A DNA stretch of 54,931 bases from Methanobacteriota archaeon (lineage in GTDB: Archaea; Thermoplasmatota; Thermoplasmata; SG8-5), in contig VMTD01000053.1 in NCBI GenBank assembly GCA_013791785.1, forward strand, positions 1 through 54,931, written 5' to 3'. The position numbers and the translations under genes were made by a program. Below, in pieces: positions 45,123 to 53,667 of the stretch; the stretch's first letter is position 1, and each line of letters starts with the position of its first letter. The notes under the pieces are model-generated. The model was not told the DNA's origin and did no database searches. It was given only the letters and a program-made list of their open reading frames with translations.

Positions 45123-45142
45123 CCCCGCCTGTAATGGCGGGG
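45123..45142 (+). other. IS605/omega-RNA-like hairpin remnant
   Basis: CCCCGCC-TGTAAT-GGCGGGG followed by GATAG, nearly the same as the hairpin at 17834-17853. It lies 60 nt upstream of the GNAT gene and no tnpB is present. Confidence 0.4.
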
Positions 45143-45212
45143 ATAGTTTTATGGCATATTTGAGTTGAATATTTTATTTTCCTATTTTTATTTATTAAGC
45201 TGAAAATAAAAA

Positions 45213-45603
45213 AATGGGAGCACTGGGACTTTCATACCATCGCAGCAGACTTGGCCTGCTGCCCTTCTTGGAGATATTTGTAATACCGGCCGGCTGTGCC
45301 GGCCTCTTTGCTGCCGAGAAATGTGATTGTGTGTTTAGTATTTCTCGGCGCAAATGATCCTTGGAGCCTAAAAGAAGGCTCCGAGGAGGCTCCAAGTGAT
45401 ATTTTGAACCCAGATCAGCTGGTATCTGCCGCAGGGCGCCCCGCCTTTCGGCGGAACTGTACCTACCTGCAAAGACCATCTACCGGTCATCGCTCCAGTT
45501 ATTCATCACCGGATTCGGACGTCTCCGAGACCCTCAGAATACCCGTGGTTATCATCCCTGTAACTGGAGCCAGCGAGGATACCGTGTTACCCCATACTCC
45601 CAT
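45213..45603 (+). ncRNA. Candidate structured non-coding RNA, ~390 nt, family not recognised
   Basis: A GC-rich block begins abruptly after an AT-rich TATA-like TTTTTATTTATTA (~45186-45199). End sequences ATGGGAG (45213) and CTCCCAT (45597-45603) can close the molecule. Inside are many strong stems: GCAGCAG/CTGCTGC, GGCCGGC/GCCGGCC, GCCGAGAAAT/ATTTCTCGGC, CTTGGAGCC/GGCTCCAAG, CCGCC-TTTC-GGCGG, GACC/GGTC, CTCCAGTTA/TAACTGGAG and TCGGA/TCCGA. No frame across it has protein character. It lacks the SRP RNA helix 8 motif, and RNase P RNA is elsewhere. The strand is inferred from the promoter position; transcription with eL41 from the minus strand is the alternative. Confidence 0.5.
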
Positions 45604-45629
45604 ATGGTCAGTTCGAAAACTGGTAGACA

Positions 45630-45737
45630 CTAGACTTTGCGCATCTTCTGTGCTCTCTTTCGGCGCCTCATCTTCTTTTTTCGCCATTTCCAGCGTTGCG
45701 ATCCGCGTTTTTTCCAGACTCTCGAACTTCTCTTCAT
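45630..45737 (-). CDS. rpl41e: Ribosomal protein eL41
   Basis: A 35-codon gene from ATG 45737 to TAG 45632-45630. The C-terminal part KWRKKKMRRRKRAQKMRK is the highly basic single helix typical of eL41, the smallest ribosomal protein; the first ~15 residues (MKRSSRVWKKRGSQR) are an extension. GCGAGGAAAAGAC precedes the ATG, giving a usable ribosome site. A longer frame overlapping it on the same strand (from ~45687) is a shadow. The protein binds at the subunit interface. Confidence 0.82.
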   Translation of the reverse strand: MKRSSRVWKKRGSQRWKWRKKKMRRRKRAQKMRKV

Positions 45738-45841
45738 GTCTTTTCCTCGCAGTGGGGGGTGAATGGTTGGATTATTAAAACGTTTCCGATACCCAACTCT
45801 TTCGGATTTACCCCATTAACACACTCGATACCGGAACTTTT

Positions 45842-46026
45842 TGTAAGTATTCAGCGTAATGAAGCAATAACGATTGTAGATTTTAGATTTTCGATTGTAG
45901 ATTTACGACGGATTGACGACGTTGCATATTCTCAGCAAAGATCTAAAATCTAAGTTCTAAAATCTAAAATACGGCGTGGCGTATTCTCAACAAAAATCTA
46001 AAATCTAAGATCTAAAATCTAAAATT
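45842..46026 (+). repeat. AT-rich dispersed repeat, copy 3 (expanded)
   Basis: GTAAGTATTCAGCGTAATGA and AGCAATAACGATTGTAGA lead into repeated GATTGTAGATTTTAGATTTT, then ATTTACGACGGATTGACGACG. This is the reverse complement of the block at 25-139. Two further clusters of ATCTAAAATCTAA(G/A) units separated by ...GGCGTATTCTCAACAAAA extend the array to 46026. It fills the gap between eL41 and the ABC transporter genes. Confidence 0.75.
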
Positions 46027-46096
46027 TCAGAAACCTGAACTCTTACCTTTCCCAATAAACTAAATATAGGTTCTTCATGATGAAATACGGATTAAA

Positions 46097-46855
46097 ATGT
46101 CGATTGCCGTTGAAATTAAGAATTTGTCCAAGCATTACAAGAATGTAATTGCCCTTTCAGAACTCTCTCTGGATATCCGACAGGGCGAGATTTTCGGCCT
46201 AATCGGACCCAACGGCGCAGGAAAATCCACCACCCTCAAGATACTCACCACCCTTCTTACACCGACCTCCGGTTCGGCAACCATATTCGGGGTCGATGTG
46301 TCAGAGAACCCGAAACTGGTTCGAACCATGATAAGCTACCTGCCGGAGGAAGCCGGTTCGTACAAGCAACTCACCGGACGCGAATACCTGGAATTCATGG
46401 CCGGTCTGCTGGAACTTCCCGATGAACAGTCCCGGGCCGAGGTTGTGAAAAGAGGTGTGGGCATTGCCAGTCTGGGTGAGAGGATAGACGACAAGACCAA
46501 GGAGTACAGCAAGGGAATGAGAAGAAAACTTCTCATCGCCAGGGCGCTCATGAGCAAACCCCGGCTTGCGGTACTTGATGAGCCGGCCAGCGGCCTCGAT
46601 GTGAAGCATGCATATTATGTCCGCGGCATAGTGAAAGAATACGTGCGGGACATTGGCATCACCGTGCTGCTGTCCAGCCACAATATGCTGGAGGTGGAAT
46701 ATCTCTGCGATCGCGTTGGCCTTCTGGATGAGGGCAAGCTGCTGGATGTCGGCACCCCCAAGGAACTCATTGCCAAATACTCCGCGGAGAATCTCGAAGA
46801 GGTCTTCATCAAGGCAACAAGCGACATGCCGGAAGGCAAGGGGGTGAGCGTTTGA
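46097..46855 (+). CDS. ABC transporter ATP-binding protein (NatA-like)
   Basis: The product is 252 residues. Walker A GPNGAGKST (~37-45), the Q-loop region, signature KEYSKGMRRKLLIARAL (~135-151; the usual SGG is SKG, common in the NatA/CcmA group), Walker B LAVLDEPASGLD and H-loop LLSSHNMLEVEYLCDR. It powers the ABC-2 permease whose TTG start overlaps its stop. Likely exports a small molecule, ion or peptide from the cell; substrate unknown. Confidence 0.9.
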   Translation: MSIAVEIKNLSKHYKNVIALSELSLDIRQGEIFGLIGPNGAGKSTTLKILTTLLTPTSGSATIFGVDVSENPKLVRTMISYLPEEAGSYKQLTGREYLEFMAGLLELPDEQSRAEVVKRGVGIASLGERIDDKTKEYSKGMRRKLLIARALMSKPRLAVLDEPASGLDVKHAYYVRGIVKEYVRDIGITVLLSSHNMLEVEYLCDRVGLLDEGKLLDVGTPKELIAKYSAENLEEVFIKATSDMPEGKGVSV

Positions 46856-48162
46856 GATCCAGCCCACTTCTCAAGATAATTCGGAAGGAGGTAATCGAGA
46901 TGATCCGTGACCGTCGGCTCCTTCTTGGTATGATAATCGTCCCGATGCTCATGTTCCCGATGATGGGCCTCGCAATGAACGCCTCCATGTCCTCGGTGCA
47001 GGATTCTGCCAGTTCCATCGACCTGGGGGTTGTGAATCTCGATGGCGGAAACTGTTCCGGCGACCTTCTGAGTCACCTTGTATCCAGAGGTGTAAATGAC
47101 CAATACTATGTCTATAACGATGTCGAGCTGATGGTCAACGGTACAGAATATCCGGTGGACCTTTTCATGGTCATCATGCCCAATTTCACTCAATCCATCG
47201 AGAACAACGGCAGTGCCACTGTGATTCTTTACACGCCGCTCAAAACCTACTCCATCTCCGAGGGCATTCCGTCGGACGTGATTTCTGGATACATAATCGA
47301 ATATCAGCAGTCCGTTTTGGACGAGAGAATGGCTTATGCATTTCCCGGCCAGAACGTCTCGGAGGTGAAGGACCCTATCACCCTGGGAAGCCTCTCCGTG
47401 GTAAAGGGCGAGGTCGTGCCGAATTCCCCTTCGGAGATTACCAGTCAGATGATGCTACAGTCTCTCATGATTCCCATGGTTCTGATGATTCTCCTCATCA
47501 TGGCTGCCCAGCTTGCGGCAACGTCTGTCGCCATGGAGAAGGAAGAAAAGACACTCGAGACGCTTCTCACCACTCCGGTTCCAAGGAGTACCATCCTATT
47601 CGGGAAGATTGCCGGCGTTGTGGTAATCTCCGCCATTGCGGTGGTTGCGTACGTTTTTGGATTTTCCTTCTACATATCCAGCGTCATGGGGGCCGAGGGA
47701 AGCAGCATTGACCTTGCAGCACTGGGTATGGCCCCGACAATAACCGGGATAGTAATATTGTTTGTCACCCTGTTCCTCTCTCTTGTTTCGGCGCTGTCCC
47801 TTTCCGTGCTTCTGGCATCCTTTACCGAGGATGTGAGAAGTGCCCAATCTCTTTTGGGGGTTATTTACGCGCCGATATTTATCCCTGCCCTGGTTCTCAT
47901 GTTCGTTGACCTGGGTCAGCTGCCCGGGGCGGTCCAGGCCGTCATACTTGCAATACCATTCACATACCCCGTCCTTGCGGCCAAATCTATGTACACCGGC
48001 GATTTCTCATTTGTGCTTTTTGGCATTGTCTACCAGGTGATATTCACTGCTATAATCATCTACATCGCTTCCTGGTTCTTCTCGTCCGAGAAAATAATGA
48101 CCGCCAGAATCAATTTCAAGAAGGCCAGGGGAATTTCCATTTCGCGCAAAAAGAGAAACTGA
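46852..48162 (+). CDS. ABC-2 type permease (NatB-like)
   Basis: The product is 436 residues with a TTG start that overlaps the ATPase stop. One helix (~22-40) is followed by a ~165-residue extracytoplasmic domain, then five hydrophobic segments from ~203 to ~420 including AAQLAATSVAMEKEEKTLETLLTTPVPRS, the coupling-loop motif of NatB/ABC-2 exporters. The tail is basic. It forms a complete two-gene exporter with the preceding ATPase. Confidence 0.87.
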   Translation: MRSSPLLKIIRKEVIEMIRDRRLLLGMIIVPMLMFPMMGLAMNASMSSVQDSASSIDLGVVNLDGGNCSGDLLSHLVSRGVNDQYYVYNDVELMVNGTEYPVDLFMVIMPNFTQSIENNGSATVILYTPLKTYSISEGIPSDVISGYIIEYQQSVLDERMAYAFPGQNVSEVKDPITLGSLSVVKGEVVPNSPSEITSQMMLQSLMIPMVLMILLIMAAQLAATSVAMEKEEKTLETLLTTPVPRSTILFGKIAGVVVISAIAVVAYVFGFSFYISSVMGAEGSSIDLAALGMAPTITGIVILFVTLFLSLVSALSLSVLLASFTEDVRSAQSLLGVIYAPIFIPALVLMFVDLGQLPGAVQAVILAIPFTYPVLAAKSMYTGDFSFVLFGIVYQVIFTAIIIYIASWFFSSEKIMTARINFKKARGISISRKKRN

Positions 48163-48272
48163 CGGTGCATTGTTGATTCCATTCGAAGAAATGCACAAAT
48201 CGGGCGCCTTTACCCTATAATCAATGTATTAACCTAATTTACATAAGGCGGTAACAATATACTAAACAAAAC

Positions 48273-48311
48273 TAATATATCGTATGAAGTTTTTGCGGGT
48301 CTATGGGAGGT
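48273..48311 (+). promoter_or_regulatory. Promoter and ribosome site for the 48.3-54.7 kb gene group
   Basis: TAATATATCG (48273-48282) is a TATA-like box and GGGAGGT (48305-48311) a strong Shine-Dalgarno motif just before the ATG at 48316. The same group of genes is then spaced 9-72 nt apart, so this may be the main promoter. Confidence 0.45.
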
Positions 48312-48315
48312 ACCG

Positions 48316-49704
48316 ATGAGCCGTAAGTTTATTTGCGTGCTGCTTCTGTTACTGATAGCATCGCTTTCATTGCAGCCTATATCCAAGGCGCAAGCCACAT
48401 CCACCATGACCATATCCATGGGTGACATCGAGAAGACCACGGTGGTTGCCGGTATAATTCACAATATCACCGTCAGTCTTTCCCAGGCATCGGACGATGT
48501 TGTGCTCAGGGCATATCTGGCTTCTGGGTTCACGGCCGGAAGCAAATCTAACAATTATTCCTGGAGCTATTCTGCCGGCGCATGGGCCGATGATATTTAT
48601 GATTATTACATGATGGACGATTCTGCGAGATACGCGAACAACTATTGTTTTTACGTGGCAGTGGATTCCCAGGCCGTTGCCTCAACATGGCGCTTCGTGG
48701 TGTTGGTCGATGGCGTGGAAATTCAGAATAAACCCGTAACCGTCGAAACACCGGTGGCCGGAATATCCATGTCCGCCCCCACATTTTACTTCAACGTAAT
48801 CCCCTACGGAACCGGCTATATCAGTTCATGGGTTCCGAATAATGCCACCGCATCGGAGTACCTGACCACCCGGAACACGGGAAATGTTCCGCTGAACCTT
48901 TACATAACATTCGAGAGTGTGGATGTATTCGGAACGTCCCAGTCCTTTGGTGCTACCAACTCCACCGGAACATATCTTCCCAAGGAACAGAGGATACATT
49001 ATGTTGATTTCCAGGCCCAGTCCTGGAGCCCCAGGAAATTCACTGTGAAAGGATTCATAAGCGGCGAACCGCAATTGCTAATGACCCCTGACACGGTCTC
49101 GACAATAATTGCTCCCAGAACTACATTCGATGTGGTGGTCACAGTGGCCAGGCCCGGTTACCAGGTGTTCCAGATGGATGGAGTTACCGTTCAGTACAAG
49201 TCCTTCTATTACTCGGCGTACAAGAGAAGCATCACACTGGATATGTACCTCACCGGGAACAAGAGCGTTTACATGGGCCAGAGCATGCAGAATCTCACAT
49301 TCAACGGTTTCATGCATGATGTTACCGAATACGACGACGAATTCCTTCTTGCCCTGTCGGACAATGTGGAACAGCATGTGACTGTCAATGTCACCTGTTC
49401 CTCCCAGCCCCCGTGGAAACAGCCATCCATGATTGCCTATGCGAATTTCAATATGAGGCTGGCAGATGATTCCAGGACCGGAAGTTTCACCAGTAATGTT
49501 GTGGTGTCCGCCACGGCGGAGACCGAAACACCGCTCCCCATTTCCGCAAGTGTGCTGGTCATCATAATATTGGCAGTTATTTTCATTTCCATAGGTCTCA
49601 TACTCTTCAGGGTTTACAAGAAATCCGAGGAAGAAAGACGAAGGGAACTTGAGGACAGGATAAGAAAGAAAAAGGAAAAGGCAAAGAAGCAGAGGAGGAA
49701 CTGA
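48316..49704 (+). CDS. Exported surface protein with C-terminal membrane anchor and basic tail
   Basis: The product is 462 residues. A signal peptide (~1-27, FICVLLLLLIASLSLQP) precedes ~385 residues of beta-rich, Ser/Thr/Tyr-rich sequence without a recognisable family, then a helix (SASVLVIIILAVIFISIGLI, ~415-436) and a charged tail ending KKKEKAKKQRRN that would lie in the cytosol. The type I topology is shared with the next gene, and both precede the AAA+ genes. Function unknown. Confidence 0.7.
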   Translation: MSRKFICVLLLLLIASLSLQPISKAQATSTMTISMGDIEKTTVVAGIIHNITVSLSQASDDVVLRAYLASGFTAGSKSNNYSWSYSAGAWADDIYDYYMMDDSARYANNYCFYVAVDSQAVASTWRFVVLVDGVEIQNKPVTVETPVAGISMSAPTFYFNVIPYGTGYISSWVPNNATASEYLTTRNTGNVPLNLYITFESVDVFGTSQSFGATNSTGTYLPKEQRIHYVDFQAQSWSPRKFTVKGFISGEPQLLMTPDTVSTIIAPRTTFDVVVTVARPGYQVFQMDGVTVQYKSFYYSAYKRSITLDMYLTGNKSVYMGQSMQNLTFNGFMHDVTEYDDEFLLALSDNVEQHVTVNVTCSSQPPWKQPSMIAYANFNMRLADDSRTGSFTSNVVVSATAETETPLPISASVLVIIILAVIFISIGLILFRVYKKSEEERRRELEDRIRKKKEKAKKQRRN

Positions 49705-49776
49705 TATGGTCTTCTGCAAACCTCATACATATTCCAAATTTCATTATGTTTCTCTGACCGACGGAGGGCAGTTCAT

Positions 49777-50466
49777 ATGAGTTCGATATTCCATTCCAGA
49801 CGATGCTTATCGCTGGTATTTTCAGTTTTCCTTGTATTCCTAGTTGTGCAAGCCGGAACCTCCAGAGCGCAACAGGGTGGTATCGGCGTCGATAATGACG
49901 GACCTAGCTTCATAGATATATCCCTGACCGAAACAGATGATTTTACCTACGTGAACGTGGAAGTAAAGGATCTGAACGGTTGGAACGACATTTTCTCGAT
50001 CAACGTTACTATTATGGACAATCAGGATCGGCCCATAAGCCGCGTGAGCTACATGCAGTATTCCAGCCTCGGTTCTACGTCAGTGGCCACGATTCTCTGG
50101 AACCAGACGGCCGGTGACTACCTTGATACGACCCGATCCACCTGGATACCGTTGCCGGTTGCACCCTGGAACCCGGATAACGCGGTGGTGGAAATCGGTC
50201 TGAGGGTGAGTTTTGCTTTCCATAAATTTTCTGGTTATAGCATCAACATACTGGCCATGGACAGGGGGCAGCTGACCTGCGAATACAACGGTCCGTTCTC
50301 TGCGGAATACACGCCTGCGCCAGTGTTTTCCGATGTGGTGATACCAATCAGCCTGTCCTCATTCATAGGTATCGGGGGGGCCGGATTCATGGTGTACAGG
50401 AGACATTCCAATAACAAACTCGCAAAGGCTGTGGAGGCCAGTCATTCAACCTCCGGTGAAAAATAG
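49777..50466 (+). CDS. Small exported protein with C-terminal membrane anchor
   Basis: The product is 229 residues. The signal peptide (~10-29, LSLVFSVFLVFLVVQAGTS) is followed by a beta-sandwich-like domain (GPSFIDISLTETDDFTYVNV, VSYMQYSSLGSTS), a helix near ~190-206 (VVIPISLSSFIGIGGAGFMV) and a short cytosolic tail. GGAGGG precedes the ATG. It ends 9 nt before the AAA+ fusion gene, so the products may form one membrane complex. No family recognised. Confidence 0.7.
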   Translation: MSSIFHSRRCLSLVFSVFLVFLVVQAGTSRAQQGGIGVDNDGPSFIDISLTETDDFTYVNVEVKDLNGWNDIFSINVTIMDNQDRPISRVSYMQYSSLGSTSVATILWNQTAGDYLDTTRSTWIPLPVAPWNPDNAVVEIGLRVSFAFHKFSGYSINILAMDRGQLTCEYNGPFSAEYTPAPVFSDVVIPISLSSFIGIGGAGFMVYRRHSNNKLAKAVEASHSTSGEK

Positions 50467-50475
50467 TGGTAAACT

Positions 50476-53400
50476 ATGGATAGACAATGTGAAATCTGCC
50501 AGAGTGTCACAAACGATGACGAGCTGACTGTATGCTCAGTCTGCGGAGCGGAGCTCCCGCAGGCAGGATTTCCAGCGGATGAGTCCACAGAGGATGTCAC
50601 TGAAGTGCTCGATCTCGACAACATGAACTTAGAAGATGTTCCCGACACAGAACCGCAGACAGACGATTCCGTTCATTCCGATGACTGGGATACCGGTGCC
50701 GTGGGCGGCGAGGCCGGTGTGGACATTGAAGTGGGGGATAATGAATCTTCGGACGCTCCGGGCGAGGAAAGCGAAGAGATTGTCCTCGCAGAAAACGAGT
50801 TCCTCTGCCCGAGCTGTAAAAACACTGTAGCCAAGGGTACCAAGGCATGTCCCAATTGCGGCACCAGCACCGAATTCCTTGTATCGTGCGATGTATGCGG
50901 TATGGGCATTGACAAACTGGCTGACATATGCCCGCATTGTTACACTGATCTGAATATTTACAGGGCGTCCGCCCAAGAGGAGGACACCAAGGAAGAAGAG
51001 GAAATCCAGGCGGCTGAACCCCCTGAAGAAGAGACGGAACCCATCGAACCAGAGCTTCAAGAAACATCCGATGCAGATGCAGTTCCAGATGAAAAACCAT
51101 CTGTGGAGGCAGCGGAGTTGGGCAAGAACGGCAACCTTTCCGAGAAGAAAAAGAAAGCCATGCTCAAGAAGCTCCTCAAGGAACAGAAGGACCTGGAGAA
51201 GAAACTCAAGAAGGGCCAGATTACCGAGGAGGAGTTCGCCAAACGCCTGGACGAGATTCGCATGGGCAATGGTTTCGGCCCCATTGGCGGCTATGTCCTG
51301 GACGAGGCCGAGGGCAAGGATCTCGAGACTGTTGAAATGGGCCAGAACGGCAAGCTGTCAGAAAAAGACAAAAAAATCATGCTCAAAAAGCTGAAAAAGG
51401 AACAGAGGAATCTTGAGAAACAGCTTAGGAGCGGTGAAATAACGGAAGACGAATTCGGCAGGCGCCTTGACAAGGTACGCATGGGCAACGGTTTCGGCCC
51501 CATTGGCGGCTATGTTCTGGACGAAGCCGAGGTGAAGGACGAAAAACGCATAGAAAGAGAGGCCCGGAATGAACTGATACGGGAGGAACTGGCAAAGGAG
51601 CGTAAAACCGGCATTTTCAGCTATTACACCCTCAGCCTGATAACGCTGTTCTTCTTCGTGTTCCTTGCGATTTTTGTTCTGATGGAATTCATTTTCACAA
51701 TTTCCAATTTCACTACCCAGGCCGATGTTCCGAATGTAATTTTCTTCAACTTCACGCCGACCCTGGACGAGATAACCAGCGTTCCGGTACTGCTCTTCGG
51801 GGTCATTGTCACAATGGTGGACCTTGTTCTCCACCTCTGGGACAGGAAAATCAATCTTGGGCTATCGATGGTTCCAACCTGGATTATGATTATCTCGCTT
51901 GGAATAGACGCCACGCACTTCCGCACCTTTGTTGGCATAGACCTGATACTGATTCTGGCTCTGCTCGGGCTTCTGATATTCATGTGGATACTGGACGTCC
52001 TGTGCATAATCTGGTACCCGGTGGTTCTCGATGCCCAGAAGAGGGGTGAACTGGAACTCTACCTTGAGAAGGAAGAGGAAAAGCTGGAGATACAGCAGAA
52101 CCTGGAGGAAGAGTACCAGAAGATGATAGAGGAGGAAGAAGAAAAGCTCCGCATGAAGGATGACGAGATTGATGAAATAAAAACCAAGCTAGAGAGCCTC
52201 AACGAGCAGATACAGCAGGAAGAAGAAAAACTTCGGCTGAAGGAGGAAGAAATCTCATCCATAAAGTCTGAACTGGACCTCAAGACCCAGCAGATGATGG
52301 AAGAGGAAGAGAAGCTCCGCATGAAGGAGGATGACATGGAGAGCCTCATCCAGACCGAACTGGAGAAGCGCGCCGGGGACATGATGGTGGAGGAGGAGGA
52401 GAAACTCCGCATGAAGGAGGAGGAACTTATCAAGTCCCGGAACGAGCTTGACATTCAGAAGAACCTGTTCGATGAGACCAGGGATAAATTGCGCATGAAA
52501 GAACAGGAGATGATGTCCCTCAAGACCGAGCTGGAGAGCCAGATGAGGCAGAGGTTCGAGGAACAGGACCGTCTCCGGCTGAAGGAAGCGGCAGCCAAGA
52601 TGCTGGACCGCGGCAAGCAGAAGCGCGTGCTGTTCCCGTTCGCAGCCATGGTTGGCCAGATGAAAATGAAGCGTGCTCTTACTCTGAACGCGGTCTACCC
52701 GGAAGTTGGCGGCGTCCTCATACGCGGCCAGAAGGGAACCGGCAAGTCCGTTTCCGTCAGGGGCCTTGCGGAAGTGTTGCCTGATATCGAGGTCACTGGC
52801 TGTAAATTCAATTGTGACCCCAAGGAAATTGACAAGTTCTGCAATGAGTGCAAAGCCATGCACGATTCCGGAAAGCTGGAATCATTCCAGCGCCCTGTGC
52901 AGGTGGTGGATCTGCCTCTGAACATTACCGAGGATCGATTGGTGGGCAGCATAGATATCGAACGTATACTGGCTGCCGGGGAGAAATCCTTCGAACCCGG
53001 AATATTGGCCGAGGCGCATCGCGGCATACTTTACGTGGATGAAATCAACCTTCTGGACGATTACATTGTGGACATATTACTTGACGCCGCTTCGTCTGGC
53101 GTTGTCACCATAGAACGTGAGGGAATGAGCATCAGCCATCCGTCCAGATTCATCATAGTCGGCAGCATGAATCCCGAGGAAGGTGAATTACGTCCCCAGA
53201 TACTGGACAGGCTGGCATTGCAGTGCGACGTTATCGGCATCAAGGACGTTGAGCAGAGAATCCAGATAGTCAAGAGGCGTGAGGCATTTACTTCCGATCC
53301 CACCGCCTTCAGAGAAAAATTCGAGGGAGAGCGCCTGGAGCTCAGGGCCAAGATAGACAAGGCCAGAAGCCTGATTGTCAATGTCACCACACCGCCGAGA

Positions 53401-53655
53401 ATTTACAAGCTGATAGCGCAGATATGCCTTGATTTCGATGTTGACGGCCACAGGGCCGACATAATCATAGAGAGGGCCGCCAGGGCGAATGCGGCTTTCG
53501 AGAGCCGGCTGGAGACAACCGCCGAGGACGTTGCGTCCGCGGCTGCAATGGCCCTTCCCCACAGGATGAGGCGCCGCCCGTCGGAGGACGAGGAATTCAG
53601 CGAGGAAAGCATACTCAAGCTGGTGAAGTCCAGGGAAGCCGAACTGGAGGGTTAA
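50476..53655 (+). CDS. Membrane-tethered ChlI/BchI-type AAA+ ATPase fused to zinc ribbons and a coiled coil
   Basis: The product is 1059 residues. In order: zinc ribbon CEICQS...CSVCGAE (~4-21), acidic linker, zinc ribbons CPSCKNT...CPNCGTS and CDVCGMG...CPHCYTD (~111-157), two tandem ~70-residue SHOCT-like repeats each ending RMGNGFGPIGGYVLDEAE (~212-355), four membrane helices (~375-515), a Glu/Lys coiled coil with repeated EEEEKLRMKE (~518-710), and a ChlI-type AAA+ domain (~715-1059) with Walker A GQKGTGKS, GCKFNCDP...KFCNEC, NITEDRLVGSIDIE, Walker B ILYVDEINLL and sensor GSMNPEEGELRPQ. All ATPase motifs are intact. Unlike Mg-chelatase subunits, it is membrane-bound. Perhaps a remodelling ATPase for surface or membrane proteins; substrate unknown. 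Confidence 0.85.
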   Translation: MDRQCEICQSVTNDDELTVCSVCGAELPQAGFPADESTEDVTEVLDLDNMNLEDVPDTEPQTDDSVHSDDWDTGAVGGEAGVDIEVGDNESSDAPGEESEEIVLAENEFLCPSCKNTVAKGTKACPNCGTSTEFLVSCDVCGMGIDKLADICPHCYTDLNIYRASAQEEDTKEEEEIQAAEPPEEETEPIEPELQETSDADAVPDEKPSVEAAELGKNGNLSEKKKKAMLKKLLKEQKDLEKKLKKGQITEEEFAKRLDEIRMGNGFGPIGGYVLDEAEGKDLETVEMGQNGKLSEKDKKIMLKKLKKEQRNLEKQLRSGEITEDEFGRRLDKVRMGNGFGPIGGYVLDEAEVKDEKRIEREARNELIREELAKERKTGIFSYYTLSLITLFFFVFLAIFVLMEFIFTISNFTTQADVPNVIFFNFTPTLDEITSVPVLLFGVIVTMVDLVLHLWDRKINLGLSMVPTWIMIISLGIDATHFRTFVGIDLILILALLGLLIFMWILDVLCIIWYPVVLDAQKRGELELYLEKEEEKLEIQQNLEEEYQKMIEEEEEKLRMKDDEIDEIKTKLESLNEQIQQEEEKLRLKEEEISSIKSELDLKTQQMMEEEEKLRMKEDDMESLIQTELEKRAGDMMVEEEEKLRMKEEELIKSRNELDIQKNLFDETRDKLRMKEQEMMSLKTELESQMRQRFEEQDRLRLKEAAAKMLDRGKQKRVLFPFAAMVGQMKMKRALTLNAVYPEVGGVLIRGQKGTGKSVSVRGLAEVLPDIEVTGCKFNCDPKEIDKFCNECKAMHDSGKLESFQRPVQVVDLPLNITEDRLVGSIDIERILAAGEKSFEPGILAEAHRGILYVDEINLLDDYIVDILLDAASSGVVTIEREGMSISHPSRFIIVGSMNPEEGELRPQILDRLALQCDVIGIKDVEQRIQIVKRREAFTSDPTAFREKFEGERLELRAKIDKARSLIVNVTTPPRIYKLIAQICLDFDVDGHRADIIIERAARANAAFESRLETTAEDVASAAAMALPHRMRRRPSEDEEFSEESILKLVKSREAELEG

Positions 53656-53667
53656 GGAGGTATTCAC

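Noticed and set aside
45213-45603. SRP (7S) RNA
   Set aside because: The conserved helix 8 sequence with GGAAGG...AGCAG is absent on both strands.
45195-45687. Minus-strand frames of 94 and 62 codons around the ncRNA and eL41
   Set aside because: They have no family pattern and coincide with RNA stems or with the eL41 gene in another frame.
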